Positions 8,188 through 17,348 of a stretch of DNA of 64,000 nucleotides are shown here, piece after piece (within the stretch, counting starts at the first letter, position 1; the number at the start of each line of letters is the position of its first letter). Made by a program: the position numbers and the translations under genes. Under the pieces are notes generated by a model. The model saw only the letters and a list, made by a program, of their open reading frames with translations. It ran no database searches and was not told the origin of the DNA. Origin of the DNA: Paracoccaceae bacterium (GTDB lineage: Bacteria > Pseudomonadota > Alphaproteobacteria > Rhodobacterales > Rhodobacteraceae); NCBI GenBank assembly GCA_014872815.1, contig WKFK01000005.1, positions 62,001-126,000 on the forward strand, written 5' to 3'.

Positions 8188-8940
8188 TCACCAGCCCAAA
8201 TGCTGTCCACCATCCACGCAAATCGCCTGACCAGTCACACCTTTCGCGTCCAGCAAATAGCTCAGTGCGGCGACAATATCGTCCACGCCAACACCCCGGC
8301 CCAGAACGGTTTTCGCCCGCTCTTGCGCAAAGGCATCAGGAGTCTGATGCGCCCCCTGCAGCGTCGGCCCCGGCGCAATGCCATTCACCCGAATATGCGG
8401 CGCCAATCCTTGTGCCGCGGTTTGTGTCAGCGCCCAAAGCCCCATCTTCGCCAATGTGTAGGTCGAGAACTCAGGTGTCAGGTTGCGAATACGCTGGTCG
8501 AGCATATTCACAACCACCCCGGCGGCCACCGGCTCGCCCGCTGAATCGCGCACCGCCACAAGCCCTTGCCCTGCCATCAGTTGCGTCAAAACATAAGGCG
8601 CGCGCAGATTGCTCTCCATATGCCGATCCCAACTCTCTCTGGTTGAAGATTGCACATCGTCATCCTCAAAAATTGACGCATTGTTGATCAGACAGGTGAT
8701 CGGCCCACCGAGCGCCGCAACACTCTCTGCAAACACCGATTTGGTCTGCGCTTCATCAAGGAGGTCTGCCTGCACGGCCACGGCGGTCTGCCCACAGGCT
8801 TCAATCGCCGCGACGGTGGCTGCCGCCCCCGCACTGGACGTCGCATAGTGCACTGCCACGTCATAGCCGCGTTTGGCCAACGCAATCGCCATTGCCTGTC
8901 CAAGACGCTGTCCGGCGCCAGTTACCAATGCCCGCGCCAT
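8188..8940 (-). CDS. Short-chain dehydrogenase/reductase, pteridine-reductase-like
   Basis: A 250-residue SDR. The cofactor motif is VTGAGQRLGQAMA (about residues 6-18). Arg in place of the usual Gly/Ile (GQRLG) is typical of pteridine reductases of the PTR1/FolM type, which use NADPH. The catalytic Tyr-x3-Lys is YTLAK (about 165-169), and NNAS (about 87-90) is conserved. SPOTTED differences from ordinary SDRs: NMLDQR precedes the Tyr, again PTR1-like. If it is FolM-like it would reduce dihydrofolate, dihydromonapterin or pterins; a general SDR role cannot be excluded. It is bottom strand, followed by the DnaA-box gap. Confidence 0.8.
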   Translation of the reverse strand: MARALVTGAGQRLGQAMAIALAKRGYDVAVHYATSSAGAAATVAAIEACGQTAVAVQADLLDEAQTKSVFAESVAALGGPITCLINNASIFEDDDVQSSTRESWDRHMESNLRAPYVLTQLMAGQGLVAVRDSAGEPVAAGVVVNMLDQRIRNLTPEFSTYTLAKMGLWALTQTAAQGLAPHIRVNGIAPGPTLQGAHQTPDAFAQERAKTVLGRGVGVDDIVAALSYLLDAKGVTGQAICVDGGQHLGW

Positions 8941-8957
8941 ATCAGTCTCCGCTTGGA

Positions 8958-9908
8958 TTAGGTCAGGGTTATCAAGATGTAAGCTAGATACAGTACGGTG
9001 AGAATGACACCCCAGATGCGTGTGATGTCTCTTTTTAGGAAAACAAATGGGATCAGGATCAGAGACGCGCCCAACATCACCCAGAAATCAAATTCAAAGA
9101 ACTCCGGATCCACGCGGATCGGGTGAATAAGCGAGGTGATGCCAATGATGGCCAACAGGTTGAACATGTTGGAGCCAATGACGTTGCCCAGCGCCACATC
9201 CGCCTGACGGCGCAACGCCGCCATAACAGTGGTCGCAAGCTCAGGCAACGAAGTACCCAGCGCGATCAGCGTCAGGCCAATCACCGTGTCACTCACGCCA
9301 TAGCGGCGGGCAATGATCTCGGCGTTGTCCACCATAAGGTCCGCGCCCAACGGCAGCCCAACGAGGCCCAAAAAGAGGAAGACAATGATGCGCCACCACG
9401 GCATATCCGGGTCTGCACCTTCCACCTCTTCCTCGTCCATTTCCATGGCCGCTTCGGCCTTTTTGTGACACCGCGCCTGATAGAAGGCGCTGCCCAACAC
9501 CAACGCCAGCGCGCCAAGCAGAACGAGGCCGTTTCCAAATCGGAAGAAACCATCCGCAGCCAAAGCGATGAACAGCACGGAGGCCGCAATCATCATCACA
9601 AAATTGCGCTTGGAATTGCAGTGGCTGGTGTGGATCGGCGCCAGAATGGCCGGAATACCCAAGACCAGCAAGATGTTGGCGATATTTGAGCCGACCACGT
9701 TACCAATCGCAATACCCGGCGCGTTCTTGAGCGCAGCTTGGATGGAGATCAACAGTTCAGGGGCAGAGGTGCCAAAGGCCACAATTGTCAAAGAGACAAT
9801 CAACGCCGGAATCCCGATCCGCAGCGACAGGTTCACCGCGCCACGTACCAGCGCGTCCCCAGCCAATAGCAGGATCACCAAACCCAGCGATACCAGCAAC
9901 CATTCCAT
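8958..9908 (-). CDS. Calcium/sodium antiporter (CaCA family, YrbG type)
   Basis: A 316-residue membrane protein with two inverted halves, the hallmark of the CaCA family. The first alpha repeat reads AFGTSAPELLIS with GNVVGSNIANILLVLG; the second reads ALGTSLPELATTV with GNVIGSNMFNLLAIIG. The Glu in each GTS-PEL motif coordinates the cation. An acidic cytoplasmic loop (MDEEEVEGADPD) separates the halves. It would extrude Ca2+ in exchange for Na+ at the inner membrane. The gene ends 17 bases before the reductase start and is probably in the same bottom-strand transcript. Confidence 0.93.
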   Translation of the reverse strand: MEWLLVSLGLVILLLAGDALVRGAVNLSLRIGIPALIVSLTIVAFGTSAPELLISIQAALKNAPGIAIGNVVGSNIANILLVLGIPAILAPIHTSHCNSKRNFVMMIAASVLFIALAADGFFRFGNGLVLLGALALVLGSAFYQARCHKKAEAAMEMDEEEVEGADPDMPWWRIIVFLFLGLVGLPLGADLMVDNAEIIARRYGVSDTVIGLTLIALGTSLPELATTVMAALRRQADVALGNVIGSNMFNLLAIIGITSLIHPIRVDPEFFEFDFWVMLGASLILIPFVFLKRDITRIWGVILTVLYLAYILITLT

Positions 9909-9911
9909 GCT

Positions 9912-10079
9912 TTACCCCATGTCCTTACCGCAGGGGCACGGCCCCTTGCCAATTTTGTAGCGCCCGCACTTGGGGCATTTCTTTGATTGCAACTGCTTCT
10001 GGCCGGGAAACCGGAGCTTGCCAAACATTGCGAGCACCGCCATGCCGACCAGAAACAGAGAGACAATCTTTACCAGCAC
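9912..10079 (-). CDS. Zinc-ribbon membrane microprotein downstream of S49 protease
   Basis: A 55-residue product if translation starts at the GTG at 10079, which lies one base after the sppA-like stop codon. Residues about 3-20 form one hydrophobic segment. The C-terminal half has CPKCG then CPCGK, a four-cysteine zinc-ribbon-like knuckle, and ends in KDMG. The tight junction with the protease gene and the short gap to the antiporter gene suggest one transcript. The frame extends upstream inside the protease gene to 10184, but that part reads as a shadow. I do not recognise a named family. Confidence 0.6.
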   Translation of the reverse strand: MLVKIVSLFLVGMAVLAMFGKLRFPGQKQLQSKKCPKCGRYKIGKGPCPCGKDMG

Positions 10080-10080
10080 G

Positions 10081-10878
10081 TCAGAGCCCAAACCGCGCGA
10101 ACTGCGCCCGCTCTTCAATGCCCGCAACCGCATCCTGGGCGAGTGACGCCCCAAAACGCTGCCACATGGACCGTTTGATTCCATAGCGGCGCAGCTTCAC
10201 TTTGTCCCCAAAGCGCGCCTTCAAAACTGGCACCAAATGTCCAATCTCGTCGATCAGGCCAACCTCTTTGGCCTGTGACCCAATCCAAATTTCACCGGTG
10301 AACAGGTCATCATTGTCCGCAAGTTTCTCGCCCCGCCGTGATTGCACATGGGCGATGAAGTTTTGGTGAATTTGCTCCAGCATCCGCTTCAGTCGGGCCA
10401 CATCCTCGGCCTTTTCCGGCTTGAACGGGTCGAGCATCGATTTGCTTTCACCAGCGGTATACACCCGCCGCTCAATCCCCTGACGCGACAGAAAGACGTT
10501 GGCGCCAAAGCCTGCGGAGATGACCCCAATGGAGCCCACAACCGAGCTTTCGTCCGCAAAAATCTCGTCCGCCGCCGCCGCGAGCCAATAGCCCCCAGAC
10601 GCGGCCACATCCTCGACAAACGCAATGACGGGAACGTCTTTTTCCTCGGAAAGCCGCCGAATGCGGCTGCCGATCAGCGCGCTTTGCACCGGGCTGCCAC
10701 CGGGCGAATTGATCTCAAGCGCCACCGCCGCGGGTTTGCCCTTAGCAAAGGCTTTTTCAAGCAACGGCGCCAGGGTGGCATCGTTCAATTGTCCACGGCC
10801 ACCTGCGGCAATCATGCCCTGCAGACGCACCACCGCCACTGTTGGCGCTTTTTTGGCAAAAGGGTTCAAGCGTTTCAT
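10081..10878 (-). CDS. S49-family (SppA/SohB-type) serine protease
   Basis: A 265-residue member of the SppA family, which cuts signal-peptide remnants or membrane proteins using a Ser-Lys dyad. The nucleophile is in AASGGYW (Ser 94). The general-base lysine fits TAGESKSMLDPF (Lys 146). INSPGGSPVQS (about 57-66) forms the oxyanion region. There is no clear N-terminal membrane helix, unlike longer SohB proteins, so it may act at the membrane surface or be tethered by a partner; the downstream membrane microprotein is a candidate. Bottom strand, with a terminator-like hairpin of the ABC genes upstream. Confidence 0.9.
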   Translation of the reverse strand: MKRLNPFAKKAPTVAVVRLQGMIAAGGRGQLNDATLAPLLEKAFAKGKPAAVALEINSPGGSPVQSALIGSRIRRLSEEKDVPVIAFVEDVAASGGYWLAAAADEIFADESSVVGSIGVISAGFGANVFLSRQGIERRVYTAGESKSMLDPFKPEKAEDVARLKRMLEQIHQNFIAHVQSRRGEKLADNDDLFTGEIWIGSQAKEVGLIDEIGHLVPVLKARFGDKVKLRRYGIKRSMWQRFGASLAQDAVAGIEERAQFARFGL

Positions 10879-10945
10879 CCCATGGCATGTAGAATGCGCT
10901 TGGTCGTTTCACAAGGTAAGCACCTCAGGAAAGCGCTGTTTGTGA

Positions 10946-10983
10946 TCAAAAATTCTGACGTGACGCGAGTCACCTCGCGTCAC
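10946..10983 (-). terminator. Rho-independent terminator of the ABC-2 operon
   Basis: A perfect 10-bp stem GTGACGCGAG / CTCGCGTCAC (10960-10969 and 10974-10983) has a 4-base loop. On the bottom strand it is followed by AATTTTT, a classic U-run. It sits 9 bases after the permease stop. Confidence 0.9.
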
Positions 10984-10991
10984 GCGGCACA

Positions 10992-11753
10992 TCAGGCCCG
11001 AATGCGCCAACCGGTTTTGAAGATCCACCAGATGATGCCCATGCACAGCGCCGTGAAGCCAAAGATCGCCAGAAGGCTTAGCCCCACAGGCACATCTGCG
11101 GTGCCAAAGAACGACCAGCGGAAGCCGGAGATCAAATACACAACCGGATTGAACAGCGTGATTTTCTGCCAGATCGGCGGCAGCATCGAGATCGAATAAA
11201 ACGAGCCACCAAGGAACACGAGCGGTGTCACCACCAACAGCGGGATCAGCTGCAACTGCTCAAAGTTGCCCGCCCAAACCCCAATGATGAAACCAAACAG
11301 CGAGAAGCTCACACAGGTCAGCACCAAAAACAGGATCATCGCCCAAGGATGCGTGACCGGCACATCGACAAACATCGACGCCGTGGCCAAAATCACCACA
11401 CCAATGAAAAGCGCTTTGGTCGCCGCCGCGCCGACAAAGCCGAGCACAATTTCAAAGAAACTGACCGGCGCGCTCAACAGCTCATAGATCGTGCCAATGA
11501 ACTTTGGGAAGTAGATGCCAAAGGACGCATTGGAGAGCGCCTGCGTCATCACCGACAGCATAATCAGCCCCGGCACAATAAAGGCCCCGTAGCTCACGCC
11601 TTCTACCTGATCGATCCGGCTGCCGATTGCGGCGCCGAACACCACAAAATACAGCGACGTGGAAATCACCGGAGAAATGAAACTCTGCGCAATCGTGCGG
11701 AAAAACCGCACCATCTCGGAATAGTAGATTGCCCATACAGCCGTGAAATTCAT
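10992..11753 (-). CDS. ABC-2 type transporter permease (YadH-like)
   Basis: A 253-residue inner-membrane protein with six predicted hydrophobic segments and the ABC-2 pattern: [18 protein letters not shown], then [17 protein letters not shown], then the conserved [14 protein letters not shown] and [14 protein letters not shown]. These are typical of two-component exporters of the YadGH/NodIJ kind. Its ATG overlaps the stop of the ATPase gene by four bases (ATGA), so the pair is translationally coupled. The exported substrate is unknown. Confidence 0.92.
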   Translation of the reverse strand: MNFTAVWAIYYSEMVRFFRTIAQSFISPVISTSLYFVVFGAAIGSRIDQVEGVSYGAFIVPGLIMLSVMTQALSNASFGIYFPKFIGTIYELLSAPVSFFEIVLGFVGAAATKALFIGVVILATASMFVDVPVTHPWAMILFLVLTCVSFSLFGFIIGVWAGNFEQLQLIPLLVVTPLVFLGGSFYSISMLPPIWQKITLFNPVVYLISGFRWSFFGTADVPVGLSLLAIFGFTALCMGIIWWIFKTGWRIRA

Positions 11754-12673
11754 GCCGCGCCCTCCTTCACCAGCCCGACAAAGATGTCCTCAAGGCTCGA
11801 CTGTTCCGTCTGAATGTCTTTGAGCTGCAAGCCAGCCGCACTGATCTCGCCCAACAGGCGGGTGATGCCCGTACTCTCACCGCTTGTGTCATAGTGATAG
11901 CGCAGCGCATTGCCGCCCTCGGCAATTTCCAGATTGTAAGCCGACAAGCTCTCCGGCACGCTCTCCACCGGCGCTTGCAGATCAACCTGCAGGGTCTTCT
12001 GCCCCAACCGCTGCATCAACGCCGCCTTTTCTTCCACCAGCAGCAACTCACCACCGTTGATCACGCCCACGCGATCGGCGATCGCTTCGGCCTCTTCGAT
12101 GTAGTGCGTGGTCAGAATGATGGTCACGCCCTGCTCTTTCAGCTTGGCCACCACTTCCCACATGTCCTTGCGCAGCTCCACATCCACGCCCGCTGTTGGT
12201 TCATCCAGAAACAGCACCCGCGGCTCATGGCTCAGCGCCTTGGCAATCAGCACCCGCCGCTTCATACCGCCGGACAGCATCATGATCCGCGCGTCTTTCT
12301 TGTCCCACAGCGACAGCTGCTTCAGAATCTCTTCGATTTTCGCCGGATTGGCCTTCTTACCAAACAACCCGCGCGAATAGGTGACCACATCGATCACTTT
12401 GTTAAACGGCTCCAGATTGATCTCCTGAGGCACTAGCCCAATCATCGAGCGCGCGGCGCGGTAATCCTTGACCACGTCGTGCCCACCCACGGACACCGAG
12501 CCTGCGCTCGGATTGGTGATCCCGCAAATGGTCGAAATCAATGTGGTTTTACCCGCACCATTTGGTCCCAGAAGCGCGAGAATTTCGCCTTCCTTGATGC
12601 CCAAGCTCACGCCTTTGAGCGCCTCAAACCCACCTTTGTAGGTTTTGCGCAAATCTTTGATGTCTACAATCAC
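11750..12673 (-). CDS. ABC transporter ATP-binding protein (YadG-like)
   Basis: A 307-residue ATPase. The Walker A motif is [11 protein letters not shown] (about residues 34-44), the signature is LSGGMKRRV, Walker B is [12 protein letters not shown], and the H-loop is [12 protein letters not shown]-terminal extension of about 85 residues follows, as in the drug/polysaccharide export branch. It powers the ABC-2 permease encoded just downstream. The ATG at 12673 has AGGGAGCC upstream as ribosome-binding site. Confidence 0.94.
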   Translation of the reverse strand: MIVDIKDLRKTYKGGFEALKGVSLGIKEGEILALLGPNGAGKTTLISTICGITNPSAGSVSVGGHDVVKDYRAARSMIGLVPQEINLEPFNKVIDVVTYSRGLFGKKANPAKIEEILKQLSLWDKKDARIMMLSGGMKRRVLIAKALSHEPRVLFLDEPTAGVDVELRKDMWEVVAKLKEQGVTIILTTHYIEEAEAIADRVGVINGGELLLVEEKAALMQRLGQKTLQVDLQAPVESVPESLSAYNLEIAEGGNALRYHYDTSGESTGITRLLGEISAAGLQLKDIQTEQSSLEDIFVGLVKEGAA

Positions 12674-12835
12674 CGCCGGCTCCCTCTTCCGGTCTGCACC
12701 ATTTTAAGCGCACCACCCTAGCAGGTGGCTGGTCCGCGCCAAGTGCACAAATTTTCAGAGGGATATGTGCACCAACGCACCGCTCTACAAGCCCGTTGGC
12801 ACGAAGTATTTCACATGAAAACTATTGTTGCGGGA

Positions 12836-13360
12836 TCAACCGCCCGTCATCCGCTTCAGCAGGCTTTTCTTTGGGGCCGCTTCCGCAGCATCCTCGCCAG
12901 CCTCTTCCCCGTCCTCCGCTGGACCTTCCAAAGACGTCTGCAAATTGGTGAAGAACTGATCCGCCATCTTCTTGGCAAAGCCGTCAATCAACCGGCTTCC
13001 CAACTGTGCCAGCTTGCCGCCCACCTTGGCGTCCACTTCATAGCTCAGCAACGTGCCGGTTTCGCTCGGCGCCAGCGTCACATCTGCGCCCCCCTTGGCA
13101 AAGCCGGCCGCGCCACCTTTGCCTTCACCGGTCAGGGTTAGACTCTCACCCTCCACCAGATTGGACAGTTCGACTTTGCCTTTAAAGGTCGCTTTCACCG
13201 GTCCAACCTTCTGCACGACAGTGGCTTCAAAACCATCCTCGGCGTTGCCGGTCACTTCCTTGGCCCCAGGCACACAATGGAGCAGACTTTCCGCGCTGAG
13301 CAAAGCCGCCCAAACCTCTGCCACCGGGGCCGCGATTTCGCGTTGATCACTCATATGCAT
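12836..13360 (-). CDS. CoxG-like SRPBCC-domain protein
   Basis: A 174-residue protein with the SRPBCC/CoxG pattern: REIAAPVAEVWAALLSAESL, then CVPGAKEV and VKATFKGKVEL. This helix-grip fold binds hydrophobic ligands; CoxG proteins help mature or anchor CO dehydrogenases. No CO dehydrogenase genes are nearby, so the partner is unknown. The C-terminus is an acidic linker (EDGEEAGEDAAEAA) and a basic end (KKSLLKRM). The ATG at 13360 has a strong AGGAGGAG site about 6 bases upstream and is preferred over the inner ATG at 13354. Confidence 0.82.
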   Translation of the reverse strand: MHMSDQREIAAPVAEVWAALLSAESLLHCVPGAKEVTGNAEDGFEATVVQKVGPVKATFKGKVELSNLVEGESLTLTGEGKGGAAGFAKGGADVTLAPSETGTLLSYEVDAKVGGKLAQLGSRLIDGFAKKMADQFFTNLQTSLEGPAEDGEEAGEDAAEAAPKKSLLKRMTGG

Positions 13361-13539
13361 GCTGGCTCTCCTCCTGTGGCGTGCTGCGGCCAACCTATGC
13401 AGATGCGGAAATCGCTGCAAGCACACCAAGGTCGTAGCAGCACGCGTCTCCCGGCAACACCCTTTCGCAAAAAGGAACACAAACATGTGTATACTGGGGT
13501 TGATCCCCTGTGACGAACCACCATATCACGACCACATAA

Positions 13540-13554
13540 GTTAATCACATTAAC
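13540..13554. promoter_or_regulatory. Palindrome upstream of cyclase gene
   Basis: GTTAAT-CAC-ATTAAC is a perfect 6+3+6 dyad ending 13 bases before the cyclase start. A second dyad GGGG-TTGAT-CCCC lies at 13495-13507. Both fit operator or leader-hairpin roles in the divergent region between the CoxG-like and cyclase genes; no regulator is assigned. Confidence 0.4.
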
Positions 13555-13567
13555 ATAAGAGTTTCCG

Positions 13568-14575
13568 ATGCCCTCCGACATCCAAAGAAAGCTGACAACC
13601 ATTCTTGCAGCAGACGCCGCCGGTTACAGCCGTGTGATGGAGTTAAACGAGGAAGAAGGTCTGCGCGCCCTCAAAGCCGCACGCGCCGTGTTCAAAAAAT
13701 TCATCACCCGCCATTATGGCCGCGTGGCAAACACCGCAGGGGACGGTTTGATTGCCGAATTTCCATCTGTGGTCGAAGCCGTGCAATGCGCCATTGAGGT
13801 GCAACGCGAATTGGGCGATCAGCAGCAAGACCCAGAGATGGCGCTCAACTTCCGCATCGGCATTCACCTTGGCGACGTGATGGTGGATGGCGAAGACCTG
13901 CTTGGCGAGGGCGTCAACCTTGCCGCGCGCCTGCAAAGCATGGCGGAGCCGGGCGGCATCCTGTTGTCCCAGCAGGTCTATGACCAAGTGCGCGGCAAAC
14001 TCACCGTTGGCTTTGACTATATCGGCGAACGCCACCCCAAAAACTTCTCCGAGGGCGTGCAGGTCTACTGTGTCTCCAACATGGCAAACGCTTATCCAAA
14101 GATGCACATCCCGGAACCAGAACGTTCCTCTCCCGAAGCAGCACCGCAAAGCGCAGCGCCATTTGCAGCTAAGGCCAGCTCTTGGCCTGAGGATGAGTTT
14201 GATGAGGTCTTCAACAAAGAGCGCCCAAACGCAAGCACGTCAGAACCTGTGCCAGAAGATTTGGAAGCCACCATTCACGCACGCGGCAAACACTTCGCAG
14301 TGATTTTTGGGGCTCTGTGTTTGATTGACATGATTTCTGGCTACGGAATTTGGGCGCATTGGCCCGGCCTCGCCTTGCTCACAGTCTGGTGTTTGAAAGC
14401 AGCGCCCCTCTGGGCGAATGATCGGTTTAGCCCAGCCATGGTGCGCGGAGCGGTTCTGGTCATGGCACTGGTGCTTATCAACATGTTTTCTTGGGACGGG
14501 TACTTTTGGTCCATCTGGCCCACAGCCGCCATAGGCTTCGTGGCCTTTCTACGCCGCCCCAGCAATCGCGCCTGA
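13568..14575 (+). CDS. Class III adenylate/guanylate cyclase with C-terminal membrane domain
   Basis: A 335-residue protein. The N-terminal catalytic domain has metal-binding aspartates in LAADAAGYS (Asp 16) and TAGDGLIAEF (Asp 59), and the transition-state Asn/Arg pair in GVNLAARL (Asn 117, Arg 121). Where many family members have an adenine-selecting Lys (VKTTGDG) this one has Asn (ANTAGDG), so ATP versus GTP use is uncertain. A variable linker (about 180-240) leads to a C-terminal part with hydrophobic segments (about residues 241-330) resembling a 2TM domain. It would make cyclic nucleotide at the membrane. It is transcribed alone. Confidence 0.85.
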   Translation: MPSDIQRKLTTILAADAAGYSRVMELNEEEGLRALKAARAVFKKFITRHYGRVANTAGDGLIAEFPSVVEAVQCAIEVQRELGDQQQDPEMALNFRIGIHLGDVMVDGEDLLGEGVNLAARLQSMAEPGGILLSQQVYDQVRGKLTVGFDYIGERHPKNFSEGVQVYCVSNMANAYPKMHIPEPERSSPEAAPQSAAPFAAKASSWPEDEFDEVFNKERPNASTSEPVPEDLEATIHARGKHFAVIFGALCLIDMISGYGIWAHWPGLALLTVWCLKAAPLWANDRFSPAMVRGAVLVMALVLINMFSWDGYFWSIWPTAAIGFVAFLRRPSNRA

Positions 14576-14719
14576 TCCTATTTACGGCTTAGACTTCTCG
14601 AAACTGCCCCGCAGCGCGCGGGCCGTTTTCCCTTGCCCCCTAATTCCGCATAGCAGAATAAGTTTCCGCATATTGACAGATCGCTCCGAATCCAGTCTTC
14701 TGGGCATAAGTGAAATTAA

Positions 14720-14737
14720 ATTTCGCATTGCGGAAAT
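14720..14737. promoter_or_regulatory. Candidate IclR-type operator upstream of maoC-like gene
   Basis: ATTTCGCATTGCGGAAAT has inverted ends ATTTC/GAAAT. Two further TTCCGCATA half-sites lie at about 14644 and 14664. The same TTTCCGCAT half-site occurs on the bottom strand just before the iclR-type gene (24314-24331), which suggests one regulator for the acyl-CoA genes. Confidence 0.35.
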
Positions 14738-14762
14738 CGATGAGGGCTTGGAGGCCGGTGAA

Positions 14763-15245
14763 ATGATTTCAAGAATTCTCAAACTCGAAGACGGGGTTGG
14801 CTGCGAATTTGGCCTCTCCAAATGGGTGAAAATCGACCAGCCCATGATCGACGCGTTTGCGAAAGCCACCGGCGAAGCGCAGGACATTCACACCAATCCG
14901 GAAACCGCCAAGGAGACCCCCTATGGCGGCACTGTTGCACCAGGTTTCCTGACCCTATCCCTACTCAGCCAGATGATCGCGGACGCCGTGCCGCGCACCG
15001 AAGCTGAAAGCACTGGCATTAACTACGGTTTTGACCGTGTGCGTTTTGTTGCCCCTGTCAAAGCAGGTGCCGAAATCCGCGGCCGTTTCACCCTCGCCAA
15101 ATATTCCGAACCACAACCCGGCGTGGTCGAGATGCAGTGGAACGTGACCGTCGAAATCAAAGGCGAAGACAAACCCGCGCTGGTCGCGCAGTGGAAAAAC
15201 CTGCGCTTTGAACAAGGTGTCGAAACCTACGCGCAAGCCAGCTAA
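14763..15245 (+). CDS. MaoC-family dehydratase (enoyl-CoA hydratase type)
   Basis: A 160-residue hot-dog-fold protein. The family's hydratase motif is seen as DAFAKATGEAQDIHTN (about residues 31-46), where His and the acidic residue before it activate water, and TVAPGFLTLSL follows. It would hydrate an enoyl-CoA or related thioester in beta-oxidation. The chosen ATG at 14763 has GGAGG about 8 bases upstream; an in-frame ATG 90 bases earlier lacks such a site. The thiolase gene follows after a gap holding copy 2 of the 42-bp repeat. Confidence 0.85.
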   Translation: MISRILKLEDGVGCEFGLSKWVKIDQPMIDAFAKATGEAQDIHTNPETAKETPYGGTVAPGFLTLSLLSQMIADAVPRTEAESTGINYGFDRVRFVAPVKAGAEIRGRFTLAKYSEPQPGVVEMQWNVTVEIKGEDKPALVAQWKNLRFEQGVETYAQAS

Positions 15246-15257
15246 AGGCGCAAAACG

Positions 15258-15299
15258 CACCTCCGTAATACAGCCGCGATACCGACGTAATACCGACGT
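15258..15299 (+). repeat. Dispersed 42-bp element, copy 2
   Basis: Leader CACCTCCGT then AATACAGCCGC, GATACCGACGT and AATACCGACGT. It differs from copy 1 at three positions. It lies between two top-strand genes, just upstream of the thiolase ribosome-binding site. Confidence 0.8.
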
Positions 15300-15320
15300 C
15301 AAAATTCAGGATGATTGACC

Positions 15321-16523
15321 ATGCGCGACGCCCTCATCGTCTCCACCGCCCGCACGCCCATTGGCAAAGCCTACCGTGGTGCGTTCAACAACACCCAGGC
15401 TCAAGAACTGATCGGTCATGCGGTGTCTCACGCGGTCTCCCGCGCTGGGTTGGAAGGCCACGAAGTTGAAGACTGCATCATCGGCACCGCGCTTCAACAA
15501 GGCGCCACCGGCGGCAACATCGCCCGCCAAGCTGTTATCCGCGCGGGCCTACCTGTGACCGTTGCAGGCATGTCACTTGATCGCCAATGCGCCTCCGGCA
15601 TGATGGCCATTGCCACAGCCGCCAAGCAGGTCGTGCACGATGGCATGGACGTGGCGATTGGCGGCGGCGTGGAGTCCATCTCTCTGGTGCAAAACGACAA
15701 AATGCGCATGGACCGCCGCGTTGATCCTTGGATCAAGGAACACAAACCGGCGCTCTACATGTCCATGCTAGAGACCGCCGAGATCGTCGCCGCCCGCTAC
15801 GGTGTGACCCGCGAAGACCAAGACGCCTACGCGCTGCAATCCCAACAACGCACCGCCGTCGCACAGGCCGCGGGCAAGTTTGACGACGAGATTGTGCCCC
15901 TGACCTCCACCATGGGTGTGATGGACAAAGAGACCAAAGAAATCTCCTTCCAAGAGGTTACGCTTGAAAAGGACGAGGGCAACCGCCCCTCTACCACCTT
16001 GGAGAACCTGCAAGGCCTGAACCCCGTGTTCAAAGACGGTCAACAGGTCTCAGAAGGCCAATTCATCACCGCTGGCAACGCCAGCCAACTGTCAGACGGC
16101 GCTTCCGCCTCGGTGATCATGGAAGCGAAAATAGCGGAAAAACAAGGCCTTGAGCCACTAGGCCGGTACGTTGGCGTGATGGCCGCAGGGTTAGAGCCGG
16201 ACGAAATGGGCATCGGCCCAATCCATGCGGTGCCCAAATTGCTGAAGGCCCACGGCCTCAAGATGGACGACATCGGCCTCTGGGAACTCAACGAAGCCTT
16301 CGCCTGTCAGGTGCTGCACTCCGCCCGCGTGTTGGACATCCCAAACGATATCCTGAACGTCAACGGCGGCGCCATTTCCATCGGCCACCCCTACGGGATG
16401 TCCGGCGCGCGCATGGTTGGCCACGCATTGATCGAAGGCAAACGCCGGGGCGCCAACTACGTCGTCTGCACCATGTGCGTCGGTGGCGGCATGGGCGCTG
16501 CGGGGCTGTTCGAGGTTCTGTAA
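15321..16523 (+). CDS. Acetyl-CoA C-acyltransferase (thiolase)
   Basis: A 400-residue thiolase that cleaves 3-ketoacyl-CoA with CoA in the last step of beta-oxidation. The acyl-accepting cysteine is in DRQCASGMM (Cys 90). The catalytic His is in [16 protein letters not shown], and the second Cys is in [13 protein letters not shown] near the C-terminus. The ATG at 15321 has AGGA about 9 bases upstream. It probably works with the dehydrogenases, hydratase and ligase encoded at 18-24 kb. Confidence 0.94.
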   Translation: MRDALIVSTARTPIGKAYRGAFNNTQAQELIGHAVSHAVSRAGLEGHEVEDCIIGTALQQGATGGNIARQAVIRAGLPVTVAGMSLDRQCASGMMAIATAAKQVVHDGMDVAIGGGVESISLVQNDKMRMDRRVDPWIKEHKPALYMSMLETAEIVAARYGVTREDQDAYALQSQQRTAVAQAAGKFDDEIVPLTSTMGVMDKETKEISFQEVTLEKDEGNRPSTTLENLQGLNPVFKDGQQVSEGQFITAGNASQLSDGASASVIMEAKIAEKQGLEPLGRYVGVMAAGLEPDEMGIGPIHAVPKLLKAHGLKMDDIGLWELNEAFACQVLHSARVLDIPNDILNVNGGAISIGHPYGMSGARMVGHALIEGKRRGANYVVCTMCVGGGMGAAGLFEVL

Positions 16524-16533
16524 CGCCTCATGC

Positions 16534-16565
16534 AAAAAACACGCAGCACCCCGACAGGGCGCTGC
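16534..16565 (-). terminator. Rho-independent terminator of the binding-protein gene
   Basis: Arms GCAGCACCC (16543-16551) and GGGCGCTGC (16557-16565) pair with one mismatch around CGACA. On the bottom strand six U residues follow (16534-16539). It serves the gene ending at 16590. Confidence 0.8.
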
Positions 16566-16589
16566 GCAATGCAGTCCAGAACACTCGGC

Positions 16590-17348
16590 TCAGCCGCCAA
16601 CTGTGCGAGAGACAATCTCCGCCACAGTGCCATCGTCCATCATGGATTGCAGAGCGGCGTTGAAATCTGCGATGAACTGCTGAGCCTCCTCGCCCTGCCA
16701 ATCCGCCCTGAACCCAATATGAGCAGTCTCGGCAGAGGCATCCAGTACGCGCACGATACCCGCTATACCTTTTTCATTGATAACCATTTCAGCAGCGAGT
16801 TGCTCTTGGACGTAACAATCAATCCGCCCTTTCTCGAGCTTCTTTAAGTTTTGTTCGGTTGTCTGAGCCTCTTGCAGCGTGATAGCGCCAGCATCCACCA
16901 TGTCAAAAAAGGCTTGTCCTGGAGTGCCAAATCCGGCGTTGTTGCCGAAGGTCAGGCCAGTGAAGTCCGCCGGATAAGCCCAATCTGACTGCGCTACCCC
17001 TTCACGACAATACACCGATACCTTTTCAGTCACCGGAGAGGTGGAATAAGTGCCAATCCACGGGCGGGACTCCGGACGATAGTAGGTACCAACCAGTCCA
17101 TGCGCCTGCCCCGTCTCCACAAGATTAACCGCTCGCGACCAAGGCACCGCTTCAACCTTAACGTCGTAGTCGCCGCCCACTCGGGTTAGGGCTTCGGCGA
17201 TAAACTCAGCCCAGATACCTGAGGCCTGGCCGTTCTCCAGTCCCATGTAAGGCGCATATGCCTCATCCTGAACCAGCTTAATCTGCTCTGCGGACACCGA
17301 CGTTGTCGCGCAGGCCAAGGCAGTGGCGTAGATAAAACCTCTCAACAT
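16590..17348 (-). CDS. Periplasmic solute-binding protein (SBP_bac_3 type)
   Basis: A 252-residue protein with a signal peptide (about residues 1-21, MLRGFIYATALACATTSVSA). The mature part reads LVQDEAYAPYMG, then AEALTRVGGDYDVKVEAVPWSRAV and YYRPESRPWIGTYSTSPV, typical of amino-acid-type family 3 binding proteins. No transporter membrane or ATPase gene is adjacent, so it may be an orphan receptor or feed a transporter elsewhere. The ATG at 17348 has GGAGGA 8 bases upstream, better than the in-frame ATG at 17381. It is inserted on the opposite strand within the acyl-CoA gene block. Confidence 0.85.
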   Translation of the reverse strand: MLRGFIYATALACATTSVSAEQIKLVQDEAYAPYMGLENGQASGIWAEFIAEALTRVGGDYDVKVEAVPWSRAVNLVETGQAHGLVGTYYRPESRPWIGTYSTSPVTEKVSVYCREGVAQSDWAYPADFTGLTFGNNAGFGTPGQAFFDMVDAGAITLQEAQTTEQNLKKLEKGRIDCYVQEQLAAEMVINEKGIAGIVRVLDASAETAHIGFRADWQGEEAQQFIADFNAALQSMMDDGTVAEIVSRTVGG

